NCBI RefSeq assembly: GCF_010726645.1
Contig: NZ_AP022563.1
Coordinates: 5,270,001-5,334,000 of the forward strand
Origin: Mycolicibacterium duvalii
GTDB lineage: Bacteria; Actinomycetota; Actinomycetes; Mycobacteriales; Mycobacteriaceae
DNA: 64,000 nt
Reading direction: 5' to 3'
Shown here: in pieces, positions 18,429-26,781 of the stretch
How positions within the stretch are numbered: position 1 is the first letter of the stretch
Layout of the letters: the number at the start of each line of letters is the position of its first letter
Translations under genes and position numbers: made by a program
Notes under the pieces: model-generated
What the model saw: only the letters and a program-made list of their open reading frames with translations
Told to the model about the DNA's origin: nothing
Database searches by the model: none

Positions 18429-19051
18429 CCAGAGACGTGCTGCGCGCGCTCGCGCTGTCGGCGACGCTGCTCACCTGGAGCGCGCTGGCCGCGCGGATTC
18501 CGGCGCGCTGGCACCCGATCCCACACGCCGCGGTCGGCGCCGCGCTGGCCGCGGCCACGCCCGCCTCGCTGGGGCTGCGGCCACCCCGCCTGTGGGCGGG
18601 CCTGCGCTGGGGTGGCGCAGTGTCGGTCCCGCTCGTGCTCGGCATCGCCGCGAGTACCGCCAACCGCAGGGTGCGCAGCGGGATGGCCGAGCGCGATCTT
18701 CCGGCGGCGCCCGGACGGTGGTTGCTGCTGCGGATCCCGCTCGGCACGGTGTGGTCCGAGGAGGTCGCCTACCGGGCAGCGCTGGGCAGTGCCGCGAACC
18801 GGGCGTTCGGCCCGCGGGCCGGCCGCCTGCTGACAGCGCTGGTGTTCGGCCTGAGCCATGTGCCCGACGCCCGTGCGGCCGGGGAGTCGGTTGCGGGGAC
18901 GGTGGCACTCACGGGGGCGGCCGGATGGCTGTTCTCCTGGCTGCACACCGAATCGGGCAGCGTGGCCGCTCCGATGCTGACCCATCTGGCCGTCAACGAG
19001 GCCGGAGCGGTCGCGGCGCTGGTTGTTGCGCGCCGCCGTTTGAAATCCTGA
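18425..19051 (+). CDS. CPBP-family intramembrane metalloprotease (Rv0804-like)
   Basis: 208 aa from GTG 18425, overlapping the previous stop (GTGA). It carries the CPBP/Rce1-like motifs: EExxxR as SEEVAYRAAL, FxxxH as FGLSHVPD, and HxxxN as THLAVNEAG. Several hydrophobic helices surround them. In other bacteria the family includes prenyl-protein proteases and bacteriocin-self-protection proteins. No prenylation partner is seen here, so its role is open. Its last codons lie in a short direct repeat (19035-19069). Confidence 0.88.
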   Translation: MTRDVLRALALSATLLTWSALAARIPARWHPIPHAAVGAALAAATPASLGLRPPRLWAGLRWGGAVSVPLVLGIAASTANRRVRSGMAERDLPAAPGRWLLLRIPLGTVWSEEVAYRAALGSAANRAFGPRAGRLLTALVFGLSHVPDARAAGESVAGTVALTGAAGWLFSWLHTESGSVAAPMLTHLAVNEAGAVAALVVARRRLKS

Positions 19052-19070
19052 TGCCGTTTGAAATCCTGAC
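19035..19070 (+). repeat. Tandem 18-bp direct repeat over the CPBP stop codon
   Basis: GCCGTTTGAAATCCTGA occurs at 19035-19051 and again at 19053-19069, one base apart. The first copy encodes the last residues and the TGA stop of the CPBP gene; the second copy is intergenic, just before the GTG of the next gene. It looks like a local duplication. No function is evident. Confidence 0.9.
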
Positions 19071-19073
19071 GGC

Positions 19074-19466
19074 GTGGCCTCCCGACGCAGCGCCGACCCG
19101 GCGCAGACCCGAGCCGCAGTCGCGGCGGTGTCGGCCTGGCTGCGCGACCCTGCGGCCCCGGCCCCGCAGCGCGCCGAAATGGCCGAGGCGGTACGCACCA
19201 CGGCCCGGACGCTGAGCGCGACGGTGCCGGGTTCGGCCGTCGAGGTGCGAGTTCCGCCGTTCGTCGCGGTGCAGTGCATCGCAGGTCCGAGACATACCCG
19301 GGGGAATCCGCCCAACGTGGTCGAGACCGACCCGCGCACGTGGTTGCTGTTGGCTACCGGGCTGCTGACGGTGGCCGACGCGGCTGCGGCGGGAACGCTG
19401 CAGCTGTCGGGATCGCGGGCCGGCGAGATCGCCGCTGCACTGCCGGTGGTCGCGCTGCCCGATTAG
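19074..19466 (+). CDS. Sterol-carrier-like conserved protein (Rv0807-like)
   Basis: 130 aa from GTG 19074. An N-terminal helix (QTRAAVAAVSAWL) is followed by a beta segment VEVRVPPFVAVQCI and PPNVVETDPRTWLLLATG. The order resembles the 'sterol carrier family protein' group next to purF in mycobacteria (Rv0807). No catalytic residues are seen. Its constant position before purF is the main contextual clue. Function unknown. Confidence 0.75.
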   Translation: MASRRSADPAQTRAAVAAVSAWLRDPAAPAPQRAEMAEAVRTTARTLSATVPGSAVEVRVPPFVAVQCIAGPRHTRGNPPNVVETDPRTWLLLATGLLTVADAAAAGTLQLSGSRAGEIAAALPVVALPD

Positions 19467-19549
19467 GACGTGTTCGATTCTGTCTTCTCCGGTTCGGACC
19501 GTAGACTGGGCCCCGTCACCCACCGCCCGCCCCAGGGAGCAGCCTGATT

Positions 19550-21091
19550 GTGACCGCCGAGCAGTCCGCCGCCGTGGACAACGAACCGAAAGAAGAGTGC
19601 GGAGTATTCGGGGTCTGGGCGCCCGGCGAGGAAGTGGCCAAGCTCACTTACTACGGTTTGTATGCGTTGCAGCACAGGGGTCAGGAAGCCGCGGGCATCG
19701 CGGTCGCCGACGGTTCCCAGGTGCTGGTCTTCAAAGATCTCGGGCTGGTCAGCCAGGTCTTCGACGAGCAGACACTGGCCGCGATGCCGGGCCATGTCGC
19801 CGTCGGGCACTGTCGATACTCCACCACCGGCTCGACCACCTGGGAGAACGCGCAGCCGGTGTTCCGCAACACCGCCGCGGGCACCGGAGTGGCGCTGGGC
19901 CACAACGGAAATCTGGTCAACACCGCAGAACTGGCGGCCCGGGCCCGCGACGAGGGTCTGGTGGGCCCGCGGGGTGCGGCGGCCGCCACGACCGACTCCG
20001 ACATCCTGGGTGCGCTGCTGGCCCACGGCGCCGCCGACTCGTCGGTCGAACAGGCCGCACTGGAGCTGTTGCCCACGGTGCGCGGCGCGTTCTGCCTGAC
20101 CTTCATGGACGAGAACACGCTCTACGCCGCGCGCGACCCGTACGGGGTGCGCCCACTGTCGCTGGGCCGGCTGGACCGGGGCTGGGTGGTGGCGTCGGAG
20201 ACCGCCGCACTCGACATCGTCGGGGCGTCCTTTGTCCGCGACATCGAACCGGGCGAGCTGCTGGCGATCGACGCCGACGGTGTGCGCTCCAGCCGCTTCG
20301 CGCCGCAGACGCCGAAGGGCTGTGTGTTCGAGTACGTCTACCTGGCTCGCCCCGACAGCACCATCGTCGGTCGATCGGTGCATGGCACCCGCGTCGACAT
20401 CGGTCGGCGCCTGGCCCGCGAGAAGCCCGTCGAGGCCGACCTGGTGATCGGGGTTCCCGAGTCGGGCACTCCGGCCGCGGTGGGTTACGCGCAGGAGTCC
20501 GGGATCCCGTTCGGTCAGGGCCTGATGAAGAACGCCTACGTCGGGCGCACGTTCATCCAGCCCTCGCAGACCATTCGTCAGCTCGGCATCCGGCTCAAAC
20601 TCAACCCCCTCAAAGAGGTGATCCGCGGTAAGCGGCTGATCGTCGTCGACGACTCGATCGTGCGCGGCAACACCCAGCGGGCGCTGGTGCGGATGTTGCG
20701 GGAGGCCGGGGCGGTCGAGGTACACGTGCGCATCGCGTCACCCCCGGTGAAGTGGCCCTGCTTCTACGGCATCGACTTCGCCACCCCGGCCGAGCTGATC
20801 GCCAACGCCGCCAACGCCGACGCCGACCCGGCGGAGATGCTGGAAGCCGTGCGCCACGCGATCGGCGCCGACACGCTGGGCTACATCTCCCAGCAGGGCA
20901 TGATCGCCGCGACCGAGCAGCCCGCGTCGCGGCTGTGCTCGGCCTGCTTCGACGGCAACTACCCGATCGAACTGCCCGGGGAGACTGCGCTGGGCAAGAA
21001 CGTCGTCGAACACATGCTGGCCACCGCCGCGCGCACCGGGTTGCCGCTGCAGTCCGCCAACGACAACGCGTCCGCGCTGCGCAGACCCTAG
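19550..21091 (+). CDS. purF: Amidophosphoribosyltransferase (PurF)
   Basis: 513 aa; first committed step of purine synthesis, PRPP plus glutamine to phosphoribosylamine. A short propeptide precedes Cys17 (EECGVFGVW), which becomes the N-terminal nucleophile after processing. The PRPP loop is VVDDSIVRGNT. Cysteines in KGCVFEY, WPCFYGID and CSACFDG match the four ligands of the B. subtilis-type [4Fe-4S] cluster. A TAGACT hexamer at 19502-19507 is a candidate -10. The stop overlaps the convergent SDR stop at CTAG. Confidence 0.97.
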   Translation: MTAEQSAAVDNEPKEECGVFGVWAPGEEVAKLTYYGLYALQHRGQEAAGIAVADGSQVLVFKDLGLVSQVFDEQTLAAMPGHVAVGHCRYSTTGSTTWENAQPVFRNTAAGTGVALGHNGNLVNTAELAARARDEGLVGPRGAAAATTDSDILGALLAHGAADSSVEQAALELLPTVRGAFCLTFMDENTLYAARDPYGVRPLSLGRLDRGWVVASETAALDIVGASFVRDIEPGELLAIDADGVRSSRFAPQTPKGCVFEYVYLARPDSTIVGRSVHGTRVDIGRRLAREKPVEADLVIGVPESGTPAAVGYAQESGIPFGQGLMKNAYVGRTFIQPSQTIRQLGIRLKLNPLKEVIRGKRLIVVDDSIVRGNTQRALVRMLREAGAVEVHVRIASPPVKWPCFYGIDFATPAELIANAANADADPAEMLEAVRHAIGADTLGYISQQGMIAATEQPASRLCSACFDGNYPIELPGETALGKNVVEHMLATAARTGLPLQSANDNASALRRP

Positions 21092-22065
21092 GTGTGAGCC
21101 GGGCTGAACCGTAACCAGCGGCGCCGTCCGCCCGACGCGGCGGTGCCGCCCTCCTGCAACGCCTGCTCGACGGCCTCGCGGTACCCCGTCAAGCCGACGG
21201 GCGGAGGCGGGATCACGTCGTCGATGTCGTGTTCGTGGGCGATCGCGTCGCATTCGAGGGACTCGACGAGCGGTCGGGCCAGGCCGGCGGGGATGGGGGT
21301 GACCAGTCCCACCCACAGACTGGCGATCGTGGGCGTCAGGAACGGCAGCACAACCATCACCCGGCGGGACAGCCCGGCGATCTCGGCGTAGATCTGCATG
21401 GCGTCGCCGTACTCCATGACATCCGGACCGCCGACATCCCAGGTGCGGGACCGGGACACCGGGGCTGTCGCCGCTTCGGCGAGGTAGTGCAGCACATCGT
21501 CGATGGAGATCGGCTGAATCTTGTTGTGCACCCACTTCGGTGTCGTCATCAGCGGCAGCCGATCGGTCAGGTGCCGGACCATCTCGAAAGAGGCCGAGCC
21601 GGACCCGATCACGATGCCGGCCTGCAACACCACCGTCTCCACGCCAGAGTCGAGCAGGATCTCGCCGACCTCCACCCGGGAGGCCAGATGGCGCGACAGA
21701 TCTGCACCTTCGGGATGCAGCCCGCCGAGATAGACGATCCGCTTGATCCCGGCCTTCTGCGCGGCGGCGACGACGTTGCGCGCCGACCGGGCCTCCTCGG
21801 CGACGAAGTCGCGCGATGTCCCCATCGAGTGCACCAGGTAATAGACGACGTCGACCCCGTCGAACGCCTGGACCAGCGAATCCGGGTCGGTGAGGTCGCC
21901 CTGCACCACGTCGACATCGGCGCGCCACGGCGACTTGTCGAGCTTGGCGGGCGTGCGCGCCATCGCGCGCACGGTGAAGCCGCGGTCCAGCAGTTTGGGC
22001 ACCAGGTGACCTCCGATGTAACCGGTGGCACCGGTCACCAGGCAGGTGGGCTGCTCAGCCGACAT
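21088..22065 (-). CDS. NAD(P)-binding atypical SDR, NDUFA9/TMR-like
   Basis: 325 aa. The N-terminal Rossmann motif is TGATGYIGGH and the structural core continues VVQGDLTDPDSL and VYYLVHSMG. The canonical YxxxK catalytic pair is not evident, which points to the atypical-5 SDR or NmrA-like group that binds NAD(P)H and acts as a sensor or isomerase. The C-terminal part has a semi-hydrophobic stretch (VMVVLPFLTPTIASLWVG). It is divergent from purM, with promoters for both lying in 22066-22166. Confidence 0.87.
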   Translation of the reverse strand: MSAEQPTCLVTGATGYIGGHLVPKLLDRGFTVRAMARTPAKLDKSPWRADVDVVQGDLTDPDSLVQAFDGVDVVYYLVHSMGTSRDFVAEEARSARNVVAAAQKAGIKRIVYLGGLHPEGADLSRHLASRVEVGEILLDSGVETVVLQAGIVIGSGSASFEMVRHLTDRLPLMTTPKWVHNKIQPISIDDVLHYLAEAATAPVSRSRTWDVGGPDVMEYGDAMQIYAEIAGLSRRVMVVLPFLTPTIASLWVGLVTPIPAGLARPLVESLECDAIAHEHDIDDVIPPPPVGLTGYREAVEQALQEGGTAASGGRRRWLRFSPAHT

Positions 22066-22166
22066 GTCTTCCTCCGATCATTGCCCCGTGTTCGGAGCCG
22101 GTGCCCACCTGGATTGCCCCAATCCGGCAGTTCGACACCGCCGCGTGGGCGGTAGCCTTGCTCTCG

Positions 22167-23258
22167 ATGACTAGAGGCGCCGAACAGCACGGCATCGCCG
22201 ACCCACACGGCATTTCCTACGCGTCGGCGGGAGTGGACATCGAAGCTGGTGACCGCGCCGTCGAACTGTTCAAACCACTAGCCAAGAAGGCCACCCGGCC
22301 CGAGGTGCGCGGTGGTCTGGGCGGCTTCGCGGGGCTGTTCGCCCTGCGTGGCGACTATCGCGAACCGTTGCTGGCGTCGTCGACCGACGGTGTCGGCACC
22401 AAGTTGGCGGTGGCCCAGGCGATGGACAAGCACGACACCGTCGGGATCGATCTGGTCGCGATGGTGGTCGACGACCTGGTCGTGTGTGGTGCCGAACCGT
22501 TGTTCCTGCAGGACTACATCGCCGTCGGCCGGACCGTCCCCGAACGCGTCGCCGAACTGGTCTCCGGTATCGCCGATGGCTGCGTGCAGGCCGGCTGTGC
22601 GCTGCTGGGCGGCGAGACGGCCGAGCACCCCGGCCTGATGGCGCCGGACCACTACGACATCTCGGCCACCGGTATCGGCGTCGTCGAGGCCGATGACGTC
22701 CTGGGACCCGAACGCGTCAAACCCGGCGACGTGATCATCGCGATGGCCTCTACCGGCCTGCACTCCAACGGCTACTCGCTGGCCCGTCACGTGCTGCTCG
22801 AGATCGACCACATGAACCTGGCCGGCCACGTCGAGGAATTCGGTCGCACCCTCGGCGAGGAACTTCTAGAACCTACCCGCATCTACGCCAAGGACTGCCT
22901 GGCGTTGGCCGCCGAAACCCAGGTCCGGACCTTCTGCCACGTCACCGGAGGCGGACTGGCCGGCAACCTCGAACGGGTCATTCCGCACGGCTTGGTGGCG
23001 ACGCTCGAACGCGGCACCTGGACGCCGGCGCCGGTGTTCGGCATGATCGCGCAGCGCGGACGCATCGAACAGGCCGAGATGGAGCGGACGTTCAACATGG
23101 GCGTCGGCATGGTCGCCGTCGTCGCGCCGGAGGACACCGATCGCGCGCTGGCCGTGCTGACCGCCCGTCACCTGGACTGCTGGACTCTGGGCACCATCGA
23201 GAAGGGTGGTAAGGACGGCGCCCGCGCGGTTCTGGTCGGGCAGCACCCCAGATTCTGA
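22167..23258 (+). CDS. purM: AIR synthetase (PurM)
   Basis: 363 aa from ATG 22167, closing FGAM to AIR with ATP. Motifs: GISYASAGVDIEAGDRAV at the N-terminus, SSTDGVGTKL, DLVAMVVDDLVVCGAEPL and FCHVTGGGLAGN. An upstream in-frame ATG at 22101 would add 22 residues without family similarity and would occupy the likely promoter, so I reject it. The gene sits in the purF-purM order known from M. tuberculosis, here with the divergent SDR between them. Confidence 0.96.
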   Translation: MTRGAEQHGIADPHGISYASAGVDIEAGDRAVELFKPLAKKATRPEVRGGLGGFAGLFALRGDYREPLLASSTDGVGTKLAVAQAMDKHDTVGIDLVAMVVDDLVVCGAEPLFLQDYIAVGRTVPERVAELVSGIADGCVQAGCALLGGETAEHPGLMAPDHYDISATGIGVVEADDVLGPERVKPGDVIIAMASTGLHSNGYSLARHVLLEIDHMNLAGHVEEFGRTLGEELLEPTRIYAKDCLALAAETQVRTFCHVTGGGLAGNLERVIPHGLVATLERGTWTPAPVFGMIAQRGRIEQAEMERTFNMGVGMVAVVAPEDTDRALAVLTARHLDCWTLGTIEKGGKDGARAVLVGQHPRF

Positions 23259-23294
23259 CAGCTGTGGGTCCCAGGGATCCGAGTAGGCCCGGGC

Positions 23295-23486
23295 CTATCG
23301 GCGCCAGTCGTCGTCGTCGACCCAGGCGTCATCCGAGGCGTCGCCGTTGATGTCACCACCGAAGCGGTCATCGCCCGAAGAGCCCGACAGCTCGCGCTGA
23401 AGCCGCTCGAAGTCGGTCTGAGGTGAGCTGTACTTGAGCTCACGTGCAACCTTGGTCTGCTTTGCCTTTGCCCGGCCGCGGCCCAT
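23295..23486 (-). CDS. DUF3073 small conserved protein (Rv0810c-like)
   Basis: 63 aa from ATG 23486. The strongly basic start MGRGRAKAKQTKVARELKYSS and an acidic C-terminus (ASDDAWVDDDDWR) define DUF3073, a small actinobacterial protein of unknown function near purM. A start at 23522 would add 12 residues that are not part of the family. A run of Gs just upstream (GAGGGGG) can serve as ribosome site. Confidence 0.9.
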   Translation of the reverse strand: MGRGRAKAKQTKVARELKYSSPQTDFERLQRELSGSSGDDRFGGDINGDASDDAWVDDDDWRR

Positions 23487-23631
23487 GGGGGAACCCCCTC
23501 GCGCAATAACGGAGCGGCCCAATGACTAGGCGGCTCCGATCTGAGTGTGTTTATGTCCTGTTGACACCTTACCGTGCCGGACGCCGTGGCGCTGGCAGGC
23601 CCTGAACCCTGACCGGGTTTTGTGGGCGCTC

Positions 23632-24705
23632 TCACTTAGTACCACTACGCAACCGCTCGACCGCCAGCCGTCCTGCGCCGACGGAGTCGCCGGCGGGCAC
23701 CGAATCGGGGTCGATGGCGGCGGCCGTTTCGACCTGGCCGCCCGTGGTCAGCTCGGTGTCGGCGGATAGGCCCCGTTTGACCAGGGCCAGCGCGATCGGG
23801 CCGTGATCGACGTGGTCGACCACCGTGCCCAGGCGCCCCACCGCGCGGCCCGCGGTCAGCAGCGGATCGCCCGGCGCGGGGCGGTCGGTGCTGCCGTCGA
23901 GGTGCAGCAGCACCAGCATCCGCGGCGGTTTGCCCAGGTTGTGCACTCGCGCCACCGTCTCTTGTCCCCGATAGCAGCCCTTGTCCAGGTGGACGGCGGG
24001 GCCGACCCAGCCGACCTCGTGCGGAATGGTGCGTTCGTCGGTGTCCACCCCCAACCGGGCCTGCACGGCGGCCACCCGATGGGCTTCGTAGGCCCACACT
24101 CCGGCCGGACGCACCCCTGCGGCGACCAGTGCGTCCCACCAACGGGCGTGCTGCTCGCGGGGCACGACGACGTCGAGGTCGGCTCCACCGGAGGTCAAAC
24201 GACGGACGAATCCACCGCCGTCCAGGGCCACCGCGGACCCGTCGGCCGGTACCGTCGCCAGCCCCAGCGCGTCGAGTACGGCGGCGTCGGCCACGGCGGG
24301 ACCGAGCAGCGACAGCACAGCCAGCTCGGCCGGCTCGATCACGACATCGGCCCAGAAGACCATCTTGCGCAGATAGGACAACAGTGGCTCGCCCCGCCAG
24401 GGCTCGGTGTCCAGCACCGTGCGGCCGCTCAGTTCGGTCTGCAACCAGTGATCCTCCACCCGCCCCTGGCCGTCGAGGCTGAGGTTCTGGGTGGCCGTGC
24501 CCTCGCCCAAGTCGCTGACGTGCTGAGTGGACAGGCTGTGCAGCCAGGTCTTGCGCTCGGCTCCGGTGAGGGCCAGCACGGCCCGGTGGGAGCGATCGAC
24601 GACCACGGCTGCGTGGGCGGCGGTGCGCTGCTCACCGAGCGGATCGCCGTAGTGCCAGACGGCGCCGGCGTCGGGACCGGGGTCAGGGGCGGGTACTGCG
24701 GACAT
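23632..24705 (-). CDS. ygfZ: Folate-binding Fe-S assembly factor YgfZ
   Basis: 357 aa GcvT-like protein. The diagnostic motif KGCYRGQE with its conserved Cys is present, followed by TVARVHNLGKPPR. YgfZ/IBA57-type proteins help assemble or repair certain [4Fe-4S] enzymes using folate. N-terminal residues include WLHSLSTQHVSDLGEG, usual for the GcvT fold. It is divergent from pabC; the 51-base gap carries promoters for both. Confidence 0.93.
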   Translation of the reverse strand: MSAVPAPDPGPDAGAVWHYGDPLGEQRTAAHAAVVVDRSHRAVLALTGAERKTWLHSLSTQHVSDLGEGTATQNLSLDGQGRVEDHWLQTELSGRTVLDTEPWRGEPLLSYLRKMVFWADVVIEPAELAVLSLLGPAVADAAVLDALGLATVPADGSAVALDGGGFVRRLTSGGADLDVVVPREQHARWWDALVAAGVRPAGVWAYEAHRVAAVQARLGVDTDERTIPHEVGWVGPAVHLDKGCYRGQETVARVHNLGKPPRMLVLLHLDGSTDRPAPGDPLLTAGRAVGRLGTVVDHVDHGPIALALVKRGLSADTELTTGGQVETAAAIDPDSVPAGDSVGAGRLAVERLRSGTK

Positions 24706-24756
24706 AGTCCAACTCTACGGTCGGCGCGTGGTGGCGTGGGGCTACGCTGTGGCCCC

Positions 24757-25638
24757 ATGGCTGACCGACCCGCTGTCGTGGTCACCCTCGATGGACGGCT
24801 GCACGATCCGACCGTCCCGCTTTTGTACGCCGATGATCTCGCGGCCGTGCGCGGAGACGGGATCTTCGAGACCATGCTGGTGCGCGACGGCGCGGCCTGT
24901 CTGCTCGACGCGCATCTGGGCCGGCTGGCGCACTCGGCCCGGATGGTGAACCTGCCGGCCCCCGACCTGGACCGGTGGCGCAGCGCGGTAGGTGTAGCGG
25001 TGGACGCCTGGACCGACGCAGGCGACGACGACGGCGTTCTGCGGCTGGTATACAGCCGGGGCCGCGAGAGCGGATCGGAGGTCACCGCGTACGTCACTGT
25101 GGCGGCGCTGCCGGCGCGCGTCGCCGAGGTCCGGCGACGCGGACTGGCGGCACTGACGCTCTCCCGCGGACTGGCCGCGCACGGTATCGACGAACTGCCC
25201 TGGTTGCTGGCCGGAGCCAAGACGCTGTCCTACGCCGTGAACATGGCGGCGCTGCGGCACGCGGAGGCGCACGGAGCCGGTGATGTGATCTTCGTCAGCA
25301 CCGACGGGTTCATCCTGGAGGGGCCGCGGTCGACCGTGGTCATCGAGACGGTCTCCGACGAGGGTCGGCGGTGCCTGCTCACCCCGCCCCCGTGGTACCC
25401 GATCCTGCGCGGCACCACGCAGCAAGCCCTGTTCGAGGTCGCCCGCAATGCGGGTTACGACTGCGACTACCAGGCACTCAAGCCGGCTGATCTGATTGCC
25501 GCGCAGGGTGTTTGGCTGGTGTCGAGCATCACCCTGGCGGCGCGCGTGCACACCCTCGACGGGGTGGCGCTGCCGACGGCGACCGACGCCGCCGACATCT
25601 CCGCGCTGATCGACGCCGCGGTGCTCAGCGATCGCTGA
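24757..25638 (+). CDS. pabC: Aminodeoxychorismate lyase (PabC, class IV PLP)
   Basis: 293 aa from ATG 24757. Fold type IV PLP enzyme releasing p-aminobenzoate and pyruvate from aminodeoxychorismate for folate synthesis. The PLP lysine is in LAGAKTLSYAVNM and the phosphate-binding loop in DGFILEGPRSTV. Class IV aminotransferases (BCAT, D-amino acid) are close relatives, but synteny with Rv0812 supports PabC. A longer antisense-overlapping frame upstream (from 23803) is not coding. Confidence 0.87.
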   Translation: MADRPAVVVTLDGRLHDPTVPLLYADDLAAVRGDGIFETMLVRDGAACLLDAHLGRLAHSARMVNLPAPDLDRWRSAVGVAVDAWTDAGDDDGVLRLVYSRGRESGSEVTAYVTVAALPARVAEVRRRGLAALTLSRGLAAHGIDELPWLLAGAKTLSYAVNMAALRHAEAHGAGDVIFVSTDGFILEGPRSTVVIETVSDEGRRCLLTPPPWYPILRGTTQQALFEVARNAGYDCDYQALKPADLIAAQGVWLVSSITLAARVHTLDGVALPTATDAADISALIDAAVLSDR

Positions 25639-25651
25639 CAGAGTAAATCCC

Positions 25652-25680
25652 TTGTCGCGCTGACCCTGCGCGGGTACCTT
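25652..25680 (+). promoter_or_regulatory. Strong sigma-A-type promoter for a free-standing transcript
   Basis: TTGTCG at 25652-25657 and TACCTT at 25675-25680, separated by exactly 17 bases, make a good housekeeping promoter. Transcription would start near 25687. No plus-strand gene follows for many kilobases, so it serves the short structured transcript described next. Confidence 0.65.
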
Positions 25681-25686
25681 CGCCTG

Positions 25687-25872
25687 TACACAGGGAAGGA
25701 GGTGGTCCGACAAATTGAGTGACTTATGGACATGTGAGGTGGCTGCGAGCTAGCAGCGCCGGGGAGCGCTTGACGCACACCTGCGCGCGCTGGCGAATTC
25801 CCCGCAGTCACCCGGCCCCCGAGCCCCTTGGTTGTGTCCGACCGAGGATGACGGCTCGGGGGCTGTCCCTTT
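25687..25872 (+). ncRNA. Predicted structured small transcript with strong SD and 12-codon ORF
   Basis: Between pabC and a minus-strand operon lies a ~185-base stretch with its own promoter, a strong Shine-Dalgarno-like AAGGAGGTGG at 25696-25705 and a terminator-like hairpin at 25815-25863. A possible TTG-started 12-residue peptide (LSDLWTCEVAAS, 25715-25753) lies in it. A second hairpin pairs CGGGGA (about 25759) with TCCCCG (about 25799). A longer plus frame from GTG 25719 also exists but runs through the terminator. It may be a small RNA, a peptide mRNA, or both. I do not recognise a named RNA family with certainty. Confidence 0.5.
25815..25863 (+). terminator. Rho-independent-like terminator of the small transcript
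   Basis: GCCCCCGAGCC at 25815-25825 pairs perfectly with GGCTCGGGGGC at 25853-25863. A shorter inner pairing (CCTTGGT with ACCGAGG, one mismatch) lies within the loop. A pyrimidine-rich TGTCCCTTTTCT follows, as for an intrinsic terminator. Confidence 0.65.
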
Positions 25873-25885
25873 TCTGGGTCGAGCG

Positions 25886-26152
25886 TCAGCCGGCAGGGCC
25901 GGGCGCCAGCGAGGAACACTCCGCCATGGCCGACTCCCAGGTGTCGACGTCCACCCCGGGCGGGGGGCCGGACACCGGCCCGGCAGGCGCAGGAACTCCG
26001 TGCTGATCCAGGCACGATGCGTACGAGCCGTGCCCGCCACCGGTTTCGGTCGAACGCGGGGTTGACGGAGCCGGAGTCTCACCGGGGGAGGCACAGCCGG
26101 CCAGCACGGTGGCAGCCGCGGCCCATGCAACGACCACGTGGTGGGCGCGCAT
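25886..26152 (-). CDS. Small lipoprotein with CxxxHGVP motif
   Basis: 88 aa from ATG 26152, overlapping the preceding stop as TGATG. Signal peptide residues 1-19 end in the lipobox TVLAGC, so Cys20 would be lipidated and the protein anchored outside the membrane. The mature part is Pro/Ser/Thr-rich, then SYASCLDQHGVPAPAG, a pattern common in small actinobacterial lipoproteins (CxxxHGVP), and a second Cys near the end (MAECSSL). The two cysteines could form a disulfide. Function unknown. The longer frame upstream is antisense-like and not used. Confidence 0.78.
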   Translation of the reverse strand: MRAHHVVVAWAAAATVLAGCASPGETPAPSTPRSTETGGGHGSYASCLDQHGVPAPAGPVSGPPPGVDVDTWESAMAECSSLAPGPAG

Positions 26153-26781
26153 CAGCCGACGAACCGGGACAGCCGGGCCGACAGATGCGGGACCAGTCCG
26201 CCGTCGGCGTCCACCCGCTCCTCGACGTAGGCCAGGTCGCCGCCTTCGATGATCCCGTAGAGCCGTTTGGCGCCGCCGACGAGCACCCCGGACACGCTGC
26301 GCGCCAGCGCATCGGTGACCAGTTCCCACGAGGATTGATTGAGCGGTCGGCCGTAGAACAGCTCGACGTAGCCGGCCGAGTGGGCCAGTAGCAACTCGAT
26401 CGCCTGGGACTCGTCGGGGTCGGCCGGGTCGGTGACGAACCGCCAGTAGCCCGTCTCGCGCAGGCCGGGACGGTCGTAGTCGCCGTCCTCGGTCAGCAGC
26501 CAGGAGCGGGACTCCCAGTTCAGATAGTCGCTGCCGTCATGCGAGACGATGATCTGCTGGCCGAACCGGTAGTCGCCGTGGGCGCTGCGGCCCTCGCCCT
26601 CACCGCGCCACACCCCGACCAGAGGCAGCAGTGCCAGCAGCGCATCGTTGAGGTCGGCGCCCTGTCGCAGGTTGGCCGTGTCGGCGGGAAGCGGGAGGTC
26701 GGCGAAGGCCGGAATGTTGCGCGTGGCAGTCTCTTTGGCCCGCTGGGCGGCAGCGGCGACCGCCTCGTCGCCGGACGTCAC
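26152..26781 (-). CDS. Nitrobindin-family haem-binding beta-barrel protein (Rv0813c-like)
   Basis: 209 aa from GTG 26781. The family signature GxWxGxGxG appears as GVWRGEGEG at about residue 56, followed by YRFGQQIIVSHDG and NWESRSW. It ends in a beta-barrel pattern (GYVELFYGRP, LYGIIEGG). Nitrobindins bind ferric haem and react with nitric oxide or peroxynitrite; Rv0813c is the structurally known fatty-acid-binding-protein-like relative. The start overlaps a short membrane-peptide gene (GTGA) and the stop overlaps the lipoprotein gene (TGATG). Confidence 0.9.
   Translation of the reverse strand: MTSGDEAVAAAAQRAKETATRNIPAFADLPLPADTANLRQGADLNDALLALLPLVGVWRGEGEGRSAHGDYRFGQQIIVSHDGSDYLNWESRSWLLTEDGDYDRPGLRETGYWRFVTDPADPDESQAIELLLAHSAGYVELFYGRPLNQSSWELVTDALARSVSGVLVGGAKRLYGIIEGGDLAYVEERVDADGGLVPHLSARLSRFVG

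Noticed and set aside
23281..23298. TAGGCCCGGGCCTA self-complementary stretch between purM and DUF3073
   Set aside because: It has no loop or U-tract and is short; GC-rich palindromes of this size are common by chance here.
25719..26006. Plus-strand 95-codon frame over the small transcript
   Set aside because: It reads through the terminator-like hairpin and into the antisense of the lipoprotein gene; the ribosome site spacing is poor, so an RNA interpretation is preferred.
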